DNA of 46,594 bases from Acetofilamentum sp. (GCA_020720625.1 DYOH01000018.1:1-46594); one strand, 5' to 3'; positions 1 through 9,492 are shown, counted from the stretch's first letter. Notes: generated from the letters alone by a model not told the origin. Translations and numbers: made by a program.

Positions 1-1336
1 GGATAAAAAAATCTGCGATCATCCGTTAAATCTGCGTCATCCGCGTTCCAATTAATAATTTGCTTTGCAACAACTCAATAAAGAATTTGAAAATATGATT
101 TTGGAAATAAAGAAATAGGAACGCTGAGCACGCGGATAAACGCTGATTTTCGCTGATAAAACAAAAAAATCTGCGATCATCCGTTAAATCTGCGTCATCC
201 GCGTTCCAATTAAAAATTTGCTTTGCAACAACTCAATAAAGAATTTGAAAATATGATTTTGGAAATAAAGAAATAGGAACGCTGAGCACGCGGATAAACG
301 CTGATTTTCGCTGATAAAACAAAAAAATCTGCGATCATCCGTTAAATCCGTGTCATCCGCGTTCCAATTAATAATTTGCTTTGCAACAACTCAATAAAGA
401 ATTTGAAAATATGATTTTGGAAATAAAGAAATAGGAACGCTGAGCACGCGGATAAACGCTGATTTTCGCGGATAAAACAAAAAATCTGCGATTATCCCTT
501 AAATCTGCGTCATCCGCGTTCCAATTAATAATTTGCTTTGCAACAACAGAATAAAGGGATTGGAAAATAGGATCTTGGAGTAAAGAAATAGGAACGCTGA
601 GCACGCTGATAAACGTCGATTCTCGCGGATAAAGCAAAAAAAATCTGCGATTATCCCTTAAATCCGCGTCATCCGCGTTCCAATTAATAATTTGCTTTGC
701 AACAACAGAATAAAGGGATTGGAAAATAGGATCTTGGAGTAAAGAAATAGGAACGCTGAGCACGCTGATAAACGTCGATTCTCGCGGATAAAGCAAAAAA
801 AATCTGCGATTATCCCTTAAATCCGCGTCATCCGCGTTCCAATTAAAAATTTGCTTTGCAACAACTCAATAAAGAATTTGAAAATATGATTTTGGAAATA
901 AAGAAATAGGAACGCTGAGCACGCGGATAAACGCTGATTTTCGCTGATAAAACAAAAAAATCTGCGATCATCCGTTAAATCTGCGTCATCCGCGTTCCAA
1001 TTAATAATTTGCTTTGCAACAACTCAATAAAGAATTTGAAAATATGATTTTGGAAATAAAGAAATAGGAACGCTGAGCACGCGGATAAACGCTGATTTTC
1101 GCTGATAAAACAAAAAAATCTGCGATCATCCGTTAAATCTGCGTCATCCGCGTTCCAATTAAAAATTCTCTTTGCATGAAAAGATTGATGAATAGGAAAA
1201 TAGGATCTTGGAATAAAGAAATAGGAACGCTGAGCACGCGGATAAACGCTGATTCTCGCGGATAAAGCAAAAAAAATCTGCGATTATCCGTTAAATCCGC
1301 GTCATCCGCGTTCCAATTAATAATTTGCTTTGCAGC
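1..1336. repeat. Tandem array of nine ~158-bp units, each with an internal inverted repeat
   Basis: The same anchor (ATCTGCGAT) starts near 11, 169, 327, 484, 643, 802, 960, 1118 and 1276, giving a period of 157-159 bp. Each unit has two parts. One is an imperfect inverted repeat of about 85-90 bp that begins GGAACGCTGAGCACG and ends CATCCGCGTTCC, with arms of about 40 bp around an A-rich loop. The other is an AT-rich spacer of about 65-70 bp. Within the arms the heptamers CGCGGAT/CGCTGAT recur about every 10 bp. The first unit is cut by the window edge, so the array may be longer. Spacers fall into types (A A A B B A A C). No start codon, ribosome site or conserved gene is associated, so I read it as non-coding. 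Short CGCGGAT-rich repeats of this kind are, as I recall, scattered in other Bacteroidota, but I cannot confirm that here. Confidence 0.93.
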
Positions 1337-1995
1337 AACAAATTAAAGAATTGACAATTCAAATTAATAATTTTCAAAGTTAGTAAGGCGTTAATAATCA
1401 ATAACAACATACATGAAACCGTGAATTGAAATTTTCAGATTATTTTGTACATAAAAGCTTTATTGACAAAGATGAAGTTATTGCCTTATTATTGAAAGTT
1501 TTTAATTTGAGATAGGTTGCGAAGGTATAAAATAATACAGAAAATGCTCGTAATCAGCATGATGTCGCAAATCTTAATTTACCAATCATAACGGATATAT
1601 CGTGCAGTTGTGCCTGACAATAAATCCCATTCTGAAAGAAAAAAACCTAAATATTTTGTTCATAAAATACAAATTCATTATTTTAAGGAATAAAAAAATT
1701 GTCGCATAAAATCAAATAAGATAAACACGCAAAATGCATACCGTCAAAAGATGCCTGATAATGAGTTCCATAATCAATTTTAATTTTTGAATACAAAATG
1801 ATTTACTTGGTACAATGAAAAAAAATGACGATGTGAAGTTTTATCTATTTATAGATTAGTTGTTTAATGGTTAAAAATGTTTGCTGCAGTGTATCTTAAA
1901 GAATCTTGAAGATGAGCCGAAAACAAGAATTAACAGACTTTAATAAAATTATATCGAAATTATGTTTTTGTAATAATCACCAAATTAATTTACTT
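1337..1995. other. Intergenic stretch without a recognisable gene
   Basis: About 660 bp of very AT-rich sequence between the tandem array and the lipoprotein gene. I see no long reading frame, RNA gene or clear hairpin. An in-frame extension of the downstream gene to 1906 exists, but it lacks signal-peptide character and is probably untranslated. Confidence 0.6.
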
Positions 1996-2877
1996 ATGAA
2001 AAAAAATATTATTTTCTTACTAGTGATTTTATTTATTGTATCGTGTCAGAAAAATTCCTGGGATGATGTGCTGCAAGAAAATTCGATAGAGGCATATTCA
2101 AAATTTATTGAGGAGAATCCGGAGAGCGAATTTTTAGAAATCGCCAAATTTAAGCTCGACAGTCTTCAAAATATGACAGATTCTTTGGCTTGGATTGATT
2201 CCAAAAATTTAAATACCGCTCTTGCATATCAGAATTACATAAAAGAATACCCAACAGGAAAATACCTGGAAGATGCTAAAAAAATGCTTCTAGAAACAAT
2301 AGCAGTAGAAAAGTGGAAACAGATTGAACCAAAAAAATCGATTCCGGATATTTATCAATTTACCCAAGAATATGCCGGAAGCAAAATTTGTGATTTTGCA
2401 CAAGCAACACTGAACGAAATGCTGAAAAAAGAGTTTAAAACGATGTACAAGGATGTTGTTGAGTTTATTGAAGGCATTTCAGTGGATAAAAATTATGTAG
2501 CTGTAGCACCATATATCGACAAACAATTGATTTACAACGATACAACTGCATGTTTCGGTGTTTCTGGTGAAGGTTGTGATGTAAATATACAGACAATTAT
2601 TGCAGATAGTTCTGGTTACCAAAACACAAACATATATAGTGCCTTAACTTGTTTAGCAGAGAACTATAAGAACGGCGGATTTGAAAGAACTTATTATGAT
2701 TTTGATGGTACAGTGCGGGAAAAAGAGTTTTTTGCGTATCAATTAAATTATTTGCCTGATGGGTTGAAAATTATTGTTTATGAAAGTTATTCGGAATACA
2801 CCTTTACTTTTGCGCGAAGAAATAATAAACTCTACCTAATAGAAATTTTAGCTTACAACGAAGAAACGGATGTTTGA
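1996..2877 (+). CDS. Lipoprotein with degenerate TPR-like repeats
   Basis: Predicted 293-residue secreted lipoprotein. The chosen ATG at 1996 gives MKKN, a hydrophobic core and the lipobox IVSC with the lipidated Cys at about residue 17. An upstream in-frame ATG at 1906 would bury this signal, so it was rejected. Residues ~30-140 hold three degenerate helical-hairpin repeats with the pattern YxxFIxExPxSxF...A...L, as in the TPR_6-type repeats of BamD-like lipoproteins. The C-terminal ~140 residues look beta-rich and match nothing I recognise. It stands alone, transcribed toward a convergent tRNA, with a strong hairpin between them. A role in envelope protein interactions is inference only. 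Confidence 0.75.
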   Translation: MKKNIIFLLVILFIVSCQKNSWDDVLQENSIEAYSKFIEENPESEFLEIAKFKLDSLQNMTDSLAWIDSKNLNTALAYQNYIKEYPTGKYLEDAKKMLLETIAVEKWKQIEPKKSIPDIYQFTQEYAGSKICDFAQATLNEMLKKEFKTMYKDVVEFIEGISVDKNYVAVAPYIDKQLIYNDTTACFGVSGEGCDVNIQTIIADSSGYQNTNIYSALTCLAENYKNGGFERTYYDFDGTVREKEFFAYQLNYLPDGLKIIVYESYSEYTFTFARRNNKLYLIEILAYNEETDV

Positions 2878-2952
2878 ATAATGTGCCTCGCAAAAAGCAG
2901 TGCTTAATAAATATAAACTTCTCTGGCGATGGATATTCTTTCAAACGAACAA

Positions 2953-2986
2953 AAAATCCTGACAAACATCTGTTTGTCAGGATTTT
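2953..2986. terminator. Perfect 15-bp hairpin terminator, bidirectional
   Basis: AAAATCCTGACAAAC (2953-2967) and GTTTGTCAGGATTTT (2972-2986) form a perfect stem around the 4-nt loop ATCT. A-runs and T-runs flank both sides, so it can stop transcription of the lipoprotein gene from the left and of the tRNA transcript from the right. Confidence 0.85.
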
Positions 2987-2994
2987 AAAATAAG

Positions 2995-3068
2995 TCGGGG
3001 TGACTAGACTCGAACTAGCGGCCTCACGCCCCCCAGACGCGTACTCTAACCAACTGAGCTACACCCCG
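2995..3068 (-). tRNA. tRNA-Pro (anticodon GGG)
   Basis: On the minus strand the acceptor arm CGGGGTG (3068-3062) pairs with CACCCCG (3002-2996), followed by discriminator A at 2995. The D-arm GCTC...GAGT, the anticodon loop CTGGGGG and the T-arm GCTAG-TTCGAGT-CTAGT are all present. Loop positions 34-36 read GGG, which decodes CCC/CCU proline codons. The 3' CCA is not encoded and must be added enzymatically. It is the last element of the leftward cluster and is followed by the 2953-2986 terminator. Confidence 0.95.
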
Positions 3069-3156
3069 AGCTTTTGAGCCTGCAAAATTAATTGCTTCGC
3101 ACGAAATACCAAAATTTATTCTATCTTTTTTTCAGATTTGTTTGTTTAATTTTGCT

Positions 3157-3609
3157 TCAGGCCATTCGTTTTGTAATATTGGCTCTTACAGCATCTTCGA
3201 TATGTTTATAAAAATCGCTTCTCTGCTGAGCACTCAATTTTTTTTCGCCGCTGCTGCTTATTTTAAAATAATTTTCGACTATTGGTGCCAAGCTTCCAAA
3301 AATATCCGACGAAAATTCTACATGCACGGATGACTGGGTTACTGAATCTATCAAGGCCAGAATAGCTTCAATGCGTGGTTTCAGCAGAATATTAAGTTCG
3401 GCTATAAGTGCCTCTGTTTCTTCTGATTTACTTTTATTCTCAGGCAATGTTGTGGTCATGATAAATTCCAGATATTCTCCTTCTAGGCGGCTCAATAAAT
3501 CTTGTGCTTTTAAGGCAGCTTTTTTTGCATCCCGGCTGGCAGCTATGATGGCAACGATAAAAAATACAATGAGGGCGGTTAGTGCGTAAACCCAAAAACT
3601 TATTCTCAT
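3157..3609 (-). CDS. Small membrane-anchored protein of unknown function
   Basis: Predicted 150 residues. A single hydrophobic helix (residues ~6-25) is followed at once by RDAKKAALK, so by the positive-inside rule the rest lies in the cytoplasm. The remainder is mainly helical and charged, with a stretch around residues 35-95 that could form a coiled coil. No catalytic motif is visible. It lies 21 bp downstream of the DHOD-like gene in the same direction, so it is probably the end of that operon. I do not recognise the family. Confidence 0.6.
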   Translation of the reverse strand: MRISFWVYALTALIVFFIVAIIAASRDAKKAALKAQDLLSRLEGEYLEFIMTTTLPENKSKSEETEALIAELNILLKPRIEAILALIDSVTQSSVHVEFSSDIFGSLAPIVENYFKISSSGEKKLSAQQRSDFYKHIEDAVRANITKRMA

Positions 3610-3630
3610 AATCTATTTATTTACAGAGTC

Positions 3631-4611
3631 TTACTCCAGGCTTGAGAAATATTTCATAAATTGAGCTCTTTCGTAAATTGCCGGATTTTTCAAATTTTTA
3701 TAACTCATCTTGCCTTTGAACGCCTGAACAGATTCGAAGTTCATTTTTTTCATCCATTGGCTTATTGCTTCATTAAATACATTAATCTGCTCAATTCCTT
3801 CCTGATACAACACCGATGCCAGTTGCACGGTGCTTGCACCTGCCAAAATTAACTTTATGGCTGCCACCGGGTCGTGCACTCCGGTAGTTGCAGATATTTC
3901 TTTCATGGCGGTTCGGCCATCAAGTAATCCTACCCATCTAAGCACCTTATGGTAATCGGTGTTATGACTAAAAACTGCGGCATTGCTCATTTCCATGTTT
4001 TCAGTATCGATATCGGGTTCGTAAAAGCGATTAAAGAGTACTAATGCATCGGCACCATGCGCCTTTAATTGCTCGGCCATATAGGCAAGATTGGTAAATT
4101 GATTACTAATTTTAACTGCAACCGGTATGTTTACCTTTTCTTTTACTGATTTTACAATATCAAAATAGATTTGCTCTAATTTGGCCGAAGGGATATTTGC
4201 ACTTATCGGTATTAGGTGTATATTTAATTCCAGTGCATCGGCACCGGCATCTTTTATCTGGTTGGCAAAGTTTGTCCAATCGGCAGCCGAAACGCAGTTA
4301 ATACTGGCAATAATTGGGGTTTTTACGCTTTGTTTGGCTAGCTTTATGTGCTCAAAATATTTCTCTAAATTATGGCTTTTTGTGTAGTTTGAGATGTAAT
4401 CTCCTGCCTCTGAATAAGCGGGGCTGGTTTTCAACAATTCTGATGTTTCGTGCAATATTTGTTCTTCGAAAAGCGATTTTAATATTATGGCTCCTGCGCC
4501 AAATTTCTCCATCTGCTTTATTTTTTCTATGCTATTGCTTAACCCATTGCTGCTTACAATAATAGGACTTGATAACTGTAGTCCGAGATAATTTGTTTTT
4601 AAATTGTTCAT
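3631..4611 (-). CDS. Dihydroorotate dehydrogenase-like flavoprotein
   Basis: Predicted 326-residue TIM-barrel protein of the class I DHOD-like family. It opens with YLGLQLSSPIIVSSNGLS, typical of PyrD-type N-termini. Other family segments are PIIASINCVSAADW (about residues 100-113), an ELNIH strand, a VAVKIS strand whose Lys normally contacts FMN or substrate, and a GASTVQLASVLYQEG phosphate-binding region near the C-terminus. In true class 1 enzymes the active-site loop reads NxSCPN with a catalytic Cys (Ser in class 2). Here the equivalent reads NIHLIP, with neither. It is therefore probably not the pyrimidine-pathway PyrD but a paralogue found in Bacteroidota whose substrate I cannot name. 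It is co-directional with YggS and ZupT upstream. Confidence 0.75.
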   Translation of the reverse strand: MNNLKTNYLGLQLSSPIIVSSNGLSNSIEKIKQMEKFGAGAIILKSLFEEQILHETSELLKTSPAYSEAGDYISNYTKSHNLEKYFEHIKLAKQSVKTPIIASINCVSAADWTNFANQIKDAGADALELNIHLIPISANIPSAKLEQIYFDIVKSVKEKVNIPVAVKISNQFTNLAYMAEQLKAHGADALVLFNRFYEPDIDTENMEMSNAAVFSHNTDYHKVLRWVGLLDGRTAMKEISATTGVHDPVAAIKLILAGASTVQLASVLYQEGIEQINVFNEAISQWMKKMNFESVQAFKGKMSYKNLKNPAIYERAQFMKYFSSLE

Positions 4612-4674
4612 GATGCTATTTTTTCTAAATATCGTAAAATTACAGATTTTTCAATTACAATTTCTTTTTTTTAA

Positions 4675-5349
4675 CTATTGATGATAATTTCTTTCGCCGA
4701 AAATACTGCTCCCAACGCGCACCATGGTGCTGCCTTCTTGAATAGCAAGCAAATAATCGCCCGACATGCCCATCGAAATTTCTTTAAACGTACTGTATAA
4801 TTCAAAATACTGTTGTTTTATTTTGTCGAAGCAAATTTTAAGTGCTTTAAATTCAGTTGTTATTTGATTTTCGTCTTCGGTATTACTGGCCATGCCCATT
4901 AAGCCGCATACCTGTATATTTTTGAGTTGTTTATACTCTTCCGATTGTATTATGGCTTCTAATTCAACGCAATTTAGCCCAAATTTTGTTTCTTCGGTGG
5001 CAATAAAAATCTGCATGAGCACTGGTATTACCCTATTGTGTTTAATGCCTTCTCTGTTAATGGTTTGCAAGAGTTTTAAACTGTCTACGGCATGTATCAG
5101 GCTAACGAAAGCTGCTATATACTTAACTTTATTGCTTTGTAAATGACCAATTTGATGCCACTGAATGTCTTTCGGCAATTGTTCATATTTTTCTTGCATT
5201 TCCTGCACTTTGTTTTCTCCAAAAATACGGACTCCGGCTTCGTAAAGGGCTAAAATATCGCTTATTGGTTTCGTTTTAGAAACTGCTACCAATGTAACTA
5301 TTTCGGGTATCGTTTTTTTTATTCTCCAGTAATTTTCAATTAAATTCAT
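4675..5349 (-). CDS. yggS: YggS/PLPBP-family pyridoxal-phosphate homeostasis protein
   Basis: Predicted 224 residues, the usual family length. This cytosolic single-domain TIM-barrel protein binds PLP without known catalysis and buffers PLP supply. Visible hallmarks are LVAVSKTKP with the PLP-binding Lys25, FGENKVQEM, WHQIGHLQSNK, GLMGMA, and the C-terminal SMGMSGDYLLAIQEGSTMVR phosphate-binding segment. It follows the zinc transporter gene by 13 bp and precedes the DHOD-like gene by 63 bp, so co-transcription is likely. I see no functional link that explains the grouping. Confidence 0.93.
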   Translation of the reverse strand: MNLIENYWRIKKTIPEIVTLVAVSKTKPISDILALYEAGVRIFGENKVQEMQEKYEQLPKDIQWHQIGHLQSNKVKYIAAFVSLIHAVDSLKLLQTINREGIKHNRVIPVLMQIFIATEETKFGLNCVELEAIIQSEEYKQLKNIQVCGLMGMASNTEDENQITTEFKALKICFDKIKQQYFELYSTFKEISMGMSGDYLLAIQEGSTMVRVGSSIFGERNYHQ

Positions 5350-5362
5350 TTTTTTTTGATAC

Positions 5363-6166
5363 TTAGATAAATAATAATAAACTCACAGCCATAACCGCCA
5401 TTCCGGCAATAAGTCCGTAAATAGATAAATGGTGTTCACCGTATTCCTGGGCGGTAGGTAACAATTCGTCGAGCGAAATAAACACCATAATTCCTGCCAC
5501 AGCAGCGAAAATAAGTCCAAAGGTAATATCGTTCATAAATGGCAAAATGAGAAAAAAACCGATTAATGCGCCAACCGGCTCAGCCAATCCACTGGAAAAG
5601 CTTAAAAAGAATGCCTTTTTTCTGTTTCCGGTGGCAAAAAACAATGGAATACTAACTGCAATACCTTCGGGAATATTGTGTATGGCTATGGCAACGGCAA
5701 TGGGCACGCCTAAATATGGGTCGTTGAGTGCGGCCATAAAAGTGGCAAGTCCTTCCGGAAAATTATGAATAGCAATGGCCAATGCCGAAAACAAGCCCAT
5801 TTTAAGTAATTTTTTATTTTTTACTTCATCCGGAATATCCTCCACCTTTCGGGCTTCGTGCGGATTTTCCACTTCGGGAACCAATCTGTCTATGATGGCA
5901 ATAAATGCTATTCCTCCAAAAAAACCGGCCACGGTAAGCCAGCTACCCATCATCTCGCCCTTTGCAACTACCAAACTTTCTTTGGCTTTAAAAAATATCT
6001 CTACCAGAGATACATAGATCATAACTCCTGCCGAAAATCCTAAGGAAATGGATAGAAACTTTGTATTGGTTTTTTTTGTGAAAAAAGCCATGGCACTGCC
6101 AATTCCGGTAGACAATCCGGCAAAAACTGTTAAACCAAAGGCAAAAAAAACGGCACTCCAATCCAT
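5363..6166 (-). CDS. zupT: ZIP-family zinc transporter (ZupT-like)
   Basis: Predicted 267-residue inner-membrane protein with about eight hydrophobic helices. The two ZIP metal-site motifs are clear: HNFPEG (His134-Glu138) and HNIPEG (His163-Glu167), on the helices that form the binuclear metal centre. ZupT proteins import Zn2+ and, less selectively, Fe2+, Mn2+ or Co2+. A charged cytoplasmic loop (residues ~95-122) is shorter and less His-rich than in many eukaryotic ZIPs. The gene starts 4 bp after the stop of the DUF389 gene, so the two are almost certainly one transcript. Confidence 0.92.
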   Translation of the reverse strand: MDWSAVFFAFGLTVFAGLSTGIGSAMAFFTKKTNTKFLSISLGFSAGVMIYVSLVEIFFKAKESLVVAKGEMMGSWLTVAGFFGGIAFIAIIDRLVPEVENPHEARKVEDIPDEVKNKKLLKMGLFSALAIAIHNFPEGLATFMAALNDPYLGVPIAVAIAIHNIPEGIAVSIPLFFATGNRKKAFFLSFSSGLAEPVGALIGFFLILPFMNDITFGLIFAAVAGIMVFISLDELLPTAQEYGEHHLSIYGLIAGMAVMAVSLLLFI

Positions 6167-6170
6167 ATAA

Positions 6171-7676
6171 TTATTGATAATTTATTAGTCGAATGGAGTC
6201 TAGCATAAGTCGAAGCTTTAGCCATTTGGAAATTTTATCGCTCTTATCTCTTTGAACTGCTAAAGAAACACCATTTTTCCATTCCACCATCAAAATGGGA
6301 ATTGTATCAATTATGGTGTCGTTTTCGATTTCGAAACTTTTTGCAAATGCAAATTTGTTTAGTTCAGGGTATTGAATCTTTAGTTCTTTGCTGATGGTTT
6401 TTAGTGGAATGCTATCGCTTTTATATTTAAGTAATTTATTCTCCAGAAAAAATATTTTCTCATCCTTCGTTCTAATAATTTGTTCATTTTTTTCGTAAAG
6501 TTCTTCTAAAATTCCTGTGCGAAGTTCTTTGCTTAACGTGTTACTCAAATCGTTTAATTTATTTGCCAGTGCGCTGGTGTTATCGCGGGCTTGATGAACT
6601 TTAAACTCAGTTTTTTGGGTTATGGCAAAGAATTTATCCCACAAGGAATTGTCGGCCACAAGCGAATATTTTGGTAGTAAATTATTTAGACTATCTATTT
6701 TGTAATCGTCTATTTCTTTTCCTATAATAAACACCTCTATAAGCGAAAGTGTATCGCTAAACGTAGTTTTTATATTGATAACTTCGCTTCCGCTAAATTT
6801 TACATGCTCTTTTACAAAATTATTTGCCTGAGCATTGTATCTTGATTCCTGTATTACATCCCAAAAAAGTTTAGTTGATGGCAGAATTACAAGGATTACA
6901 AAAATTATCATGTATTTATTAAATTTTTTTTTCGAATTTTTTTCCATCAAATGTTTTACCGGAAATTTAAAGTACCTTACCATTACGAAAGTGGCCAAAC
7001 TAATGAAAACGGAGTTTAAGAAAAAGAGATAAAAAGCGCCTAGAAAATAATTAAACTGCCCCGATGCCAAGCCATATCCAGCGGTACACAATGGTGGCAT
7101 AAGTGCTGTGGCTATTGCCACACCCGGAATCACATTGCTTTTTTCGTATCTCGAACCGGCAATTATACCTGCAAATCCGCCAAATGTAGCAATAAGCACA
7201 TCCAGAATTGTAGGTTTAGTTCTTGCCAACAATTCCGAACTTGTATCGGATAGCGGTGATAGCCAAAAATAAAAGGCCGATGTAAATAAACTGATAACAA
7301 TGGCAATACCAAAGTTTTTGAGTGCTCTTTTCAAAATGGGCCAATCATTTGTTCCCACGGCAAGCCCTATGGCCAAAATTGGTCCCATGAGTGGCGAAAT
7401 TAGCATGGCTCCAATAATTACGGCTGTAGAGTTGGTATTTAGCCCAATGGAAGCAATAAAAATTGAAGCTACAAGTATCCACGCCGAATGGCCTCTAAAA
7501 ACCATGTCGCGTTTTATTCCTTCAATCGAACCCGAAATATCTGTTCCGTCTCTGATGCTTAGAATATCAGACAAATTTGCTTTTATTTTTGTCCATAATA
7601 TTTTAGAGTCATGTAAAACAGCTTTTGGTGTAGCAAAATCTTTTTGTTCGTCTGTCAAAGGTATATTTTCTTCCAT
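6171..7676 (-). CDS. DUF389 (TIGR00341-type) membrane protein
   Basis: Predicted 501 residues. Residues ~50-260 carry about six membrane helices with the DUF389 signature: a [20 protein letters not shown]-like segment followed by the conserved [11 protein letters not shown] and [14 protein letters not shown] segments. The C-terminal ~240 residues are soluble. They contain a long helical stretch ([18 protein letters not shown] region, likely coiled coil) and then a small alpha/beta tail. The function of the family is not settled. It is the first gene of the leftward cluster with ZupT and YggS, and the cyclase gene diverges from it across ~120 bp. Confidence 0.85.
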   Translation of the reverse strand: MEENIPLTDEQKDFATPKAVLHDSKILWTKIKANLSDILSIRDGTDISGSIEGIKRDMVFRGHSAWILVASIFIASIGLNTNSTAVIIGAMLISPLMGPILAIGLAVGTNDWPILKRALKNFGIAIVISLFTSAFYFWLSPLSDTSSELLARTKPTILDVLIATFGGFAGIIAGSRYEKSNVIPGVAIATALMPPLCTAGYGLASGQFNYFLGAFYLFFLNSVFISLATFVMVRYFKFPVKHLMEKNSKKKFNKYMIIFVILVILPSTKLFWDVIQESRYNAQANNFVKEHVKFSGSEVINIKTTFSDTLSLIEVFIIGKEIDDYKIDSLNNLLPKYSLVADNSLWDKFFAITQKTEFKVHQARDNTSALANKLNDLSNTLSKELRTGILEELYEKNEQIIRTKDEKIFFLENKLLKYKSDSIPLKTISKELKIQYPELNKFAFAKSFEIENDTIIDTIPILMVEWKNGVSLAVQRDKSDKISKWLKLRLMLDSIRLINYQ

Positions 7677-7744
7677 AAGTAAATCTTATGCAACAATATT
7701 ACAAAAATTTCTTTATAATGATGAGTAATTATGCTATGAAATAC

Positions 7745-7752
7745 CAAATATA
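7745..7752 (-). promoter_or_regulatory. Possible -7 box for the DUF389-zupT-yggS cluster
   Basis: On the minus strand this reads TATATTTG, an exact match to the Bacteroidota -7 consensus TAnnTTTG, about 68 bases upstream of the DUF389 start codon. I do not find a good -33 TTTG at the expected distance, so support is partial. Confidence 0.3.
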
Positions 7753-7798
7753 TTTACTATATTGCTTGTGATTTTTATTATAAATTATAAATCAGGAT

Positions 7799-9277
7799 AT
7801 GGATTCAAAAGATCAGGATTTAGTGTACCGCATAAAAAAACTCATTGAAGAAAACAAGGAGCTTACTGAGCAGAACAAAAAAATTAGCACCGAGTTCGAA
7901 AAAATCGAAAATGAATTGGAAAGGTATAAAAAGCTGATAGCCATAGTTCCGCAGGAATTACTTCCAAAAGATGTAATGGCTAATCTAAATGAGCGAACAC
8001 TGCGTTTTAAAATGGCTACTGTTCTTTACCTTGATATTCAGGGATTAAAAGATATTGCTTCGGAACGAAATTCTCAGGAGATAATTGATGAGCTCGACGA
8101 AATATTCATTCATTTTAATAGCATTACCACCAAATATAAAATTCAGAAAATAAAAACCATAGGCGATGCATATATGGTTGCCGGTGGTGTTCCGGTAAAA
8201 AATATTACCAATCCCATAGATGTGGTGTTGGCAGCCCTCGAAATGGAAGAATACCTGAGCAACCTAAAAGAGCAGTACGAGGCCCAAAACAAAAAGTTTT
8301 GGAACCTTCGGTTGGGCATACATACTGGCCCTGTTACGGCCACTGCTTATGGTAAGAAGAAAATTTCATACGATCTTAAAGGTGATACCGTTAATATTGC
8401 CACACGTATGGCTGCTGCCAGTGATACCGGAAAAATTAATATCTCTGTGATGACTTTTGAACTTATTCGCGAATATTTTATTTGCGAATTTCATGGCAAA
8501 ATTCCGGTAAAATATATGGGAGATTTGGATATGTATTATGTAAAGCGCATAAAACATGCCTATAGCCTTGATCGCAAAGTAGGACGGGTGTCGAACGATA
8601 TTTTCAGGATAAAGTACAATCTTCGTCAGATTACTGATTTACAAGAGCTGGTTTTGGATATGCTCGAGAGAGAATTGCCGCATTATTTGTACTATCATAA
8701 TTACAAGCATACCATAGATGTTGTAAATCAGGCTGAACTTATTGGCTATGGCGAAGGAGTAGACGATGAGGCTATCTTAATTTTGCGTACAGCAGCCTTA
8801 TTTCATGATGCAGGCCATATTAACGGCGGTTACGATGGGCATGAATACCGCAGTACTGTTATTGCAAGAGAATGGCTTCCAAAATATAACTATACGGAGG
8901 AACAAATAGACCGTATTTGTGATGTAATCATGGCCACAGAGCTTCCTCCGCGCCCTGAAGGTAATTTGCTCAAGCGAATTATTTGCGATGCGGATCTTGA
9001 TTATCTCGGCAGGAGCGATTTTATTCCGGTTTCGAATAATCTTTACCGGGAACTTAAAGCGCAAAGCAAAATAAACTCGCTCAACGATTGGAATAAAATG
9101 CAGGTAAAATTTCTGTCGAATCACCAGTTTTTTACCGAAACGGCCAATAAATTGCGCGAAGTAAATAAACAGAAACAAATTGATAGAATTTCGGACATTA
9201 TTGTTGAAGATTTGGATGAAGCAAAAAAATTAGAAGAAGATTTTGAAAAACAAATTACCTTAAAAAACGATAAGTGA
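7799..9277 (+). CDS. Class III adenylate cyclase fused to an HD-type hydrolase domain
   Basis: Predicted 492 residues, soluble. Residues ~1-50 form a charged coiled coil. Residues ~70-255 are a class III cyclase homology domain that appears complete: metal ligands Asp79 (YLDIQG) and Asp123 (IGDAYM), adenine-selecting Lys119 and Asp192 (SYDLKG), and Asn199 plus transition-state Arg203 in TVNIATRM. The Lys/Asp pair predicts cAMP rather than cGMP. Residues ~285-440 carry an HD fold with HNYKHTID (His304), FHDAGH (His336, Asp337, His340), GHEYRS and DADLDYLGRS, resembling cyclic-nucleotide phosphodiesterase or other HD hydrolases. One polypeptide may thus make and break a cyclic nucleotide. The HD substrate is inference. 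It is a single gene, divergent from the DUF389 operon and closed by a terminator at 9454-9492. Confidence 0.88.
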   Translation: MDSKDQDLVYRIKKLIEENKELTEQNKKISTEFEKIENELERYKKLIAIVPQELLPKDVMANLNERTLRFKMATVLYLDIQGLKDIASERNSQEIIDELDEIFIHFNSITTKYKIQKIKTIGDAYMVAGGVPVKNITNPIDVVLAALEMEEYLSNLKEQYEAQNKKFWNLRLGIHTGPVTATAYGKKKISYDLKGDTVNIATRMAAASDTGKINISVMTFELIREYFICEFHGKIPVKYMGDLDMYYVKRIKHAYSLDRKVGRVSNDIFRIKYNLRQITDLQELVLDMLERELPHYLYYHNYKHTIDVVNQAELIGYGEGVDDEAILILRTAALFHDAGHINGGYDGHEYRSTVIAREWLPKYNYTEEQIDRICDVIMATELPPRPEGNLLKRIICDADLDYLGRSDFIPVSNNLYRELKAQSKINSLNDWNKMQVKFLSNHQFFTETANKLREVNKQKQIDRISDIIVEDLDEAKKLEEDFEKQITLKNDK

Positions 9278-9453
9278 AATGATGCTTTTCGACTAATTTG
9301 TTGAAAATATTAACTTTAGACAACATGATAAATTCACTGGTAAAAAAGGAGGAATAATAGAAACAAAGTTCATTTTTCGATTCCATTTTTATTCCAAAAG
9401 CAATGGCTATATTTAATAGCTATCATGGTCAATAAATTATTGATTAACGAAAC

Positions 9454-9492
9454 AAAAAACCTTGCACATATTTTTTTATGGCAAGGTTTTTT
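9454..9492. terminator. 12-bp hairpin terminator between convergent genes
   Basis: AAAAAACCTTGC (9454-9465) and GCAAGGTTTTTT (9481-9492) form a perfect stem with a 15-nt loop. It can serve the cyclase gene on the plus strand and rho on the minus strand. The rest of the 9278-9586 gap shows nothing convincing. Confidence 0.85.

Noticed and set aside
368-796. Minus-strand open frame of 142 codons inside the tandem array
   Set aside because: Its product repeats with a ~53-residue period, exactly the 159-bp DNA unit. It has no signal or domain, so it is a by-product of the repeat.
1-1336. CRISPR array
   Set aside because: Units are 158 bp, repeats and spacers are both conserved between copies, and no cas genes are nearby.
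3631-4611. Calling this gene pyrD
   Set aside because: The catalytic Cys/Ser loop is missing and no other pyrimidine genes are nearby.
9300-9360. Very short plus-strand frame near 9325 after a TAACTTTAG sequence
   Set aside because: Only about ten codons and no correctly spaced -33 box; most likely chance.
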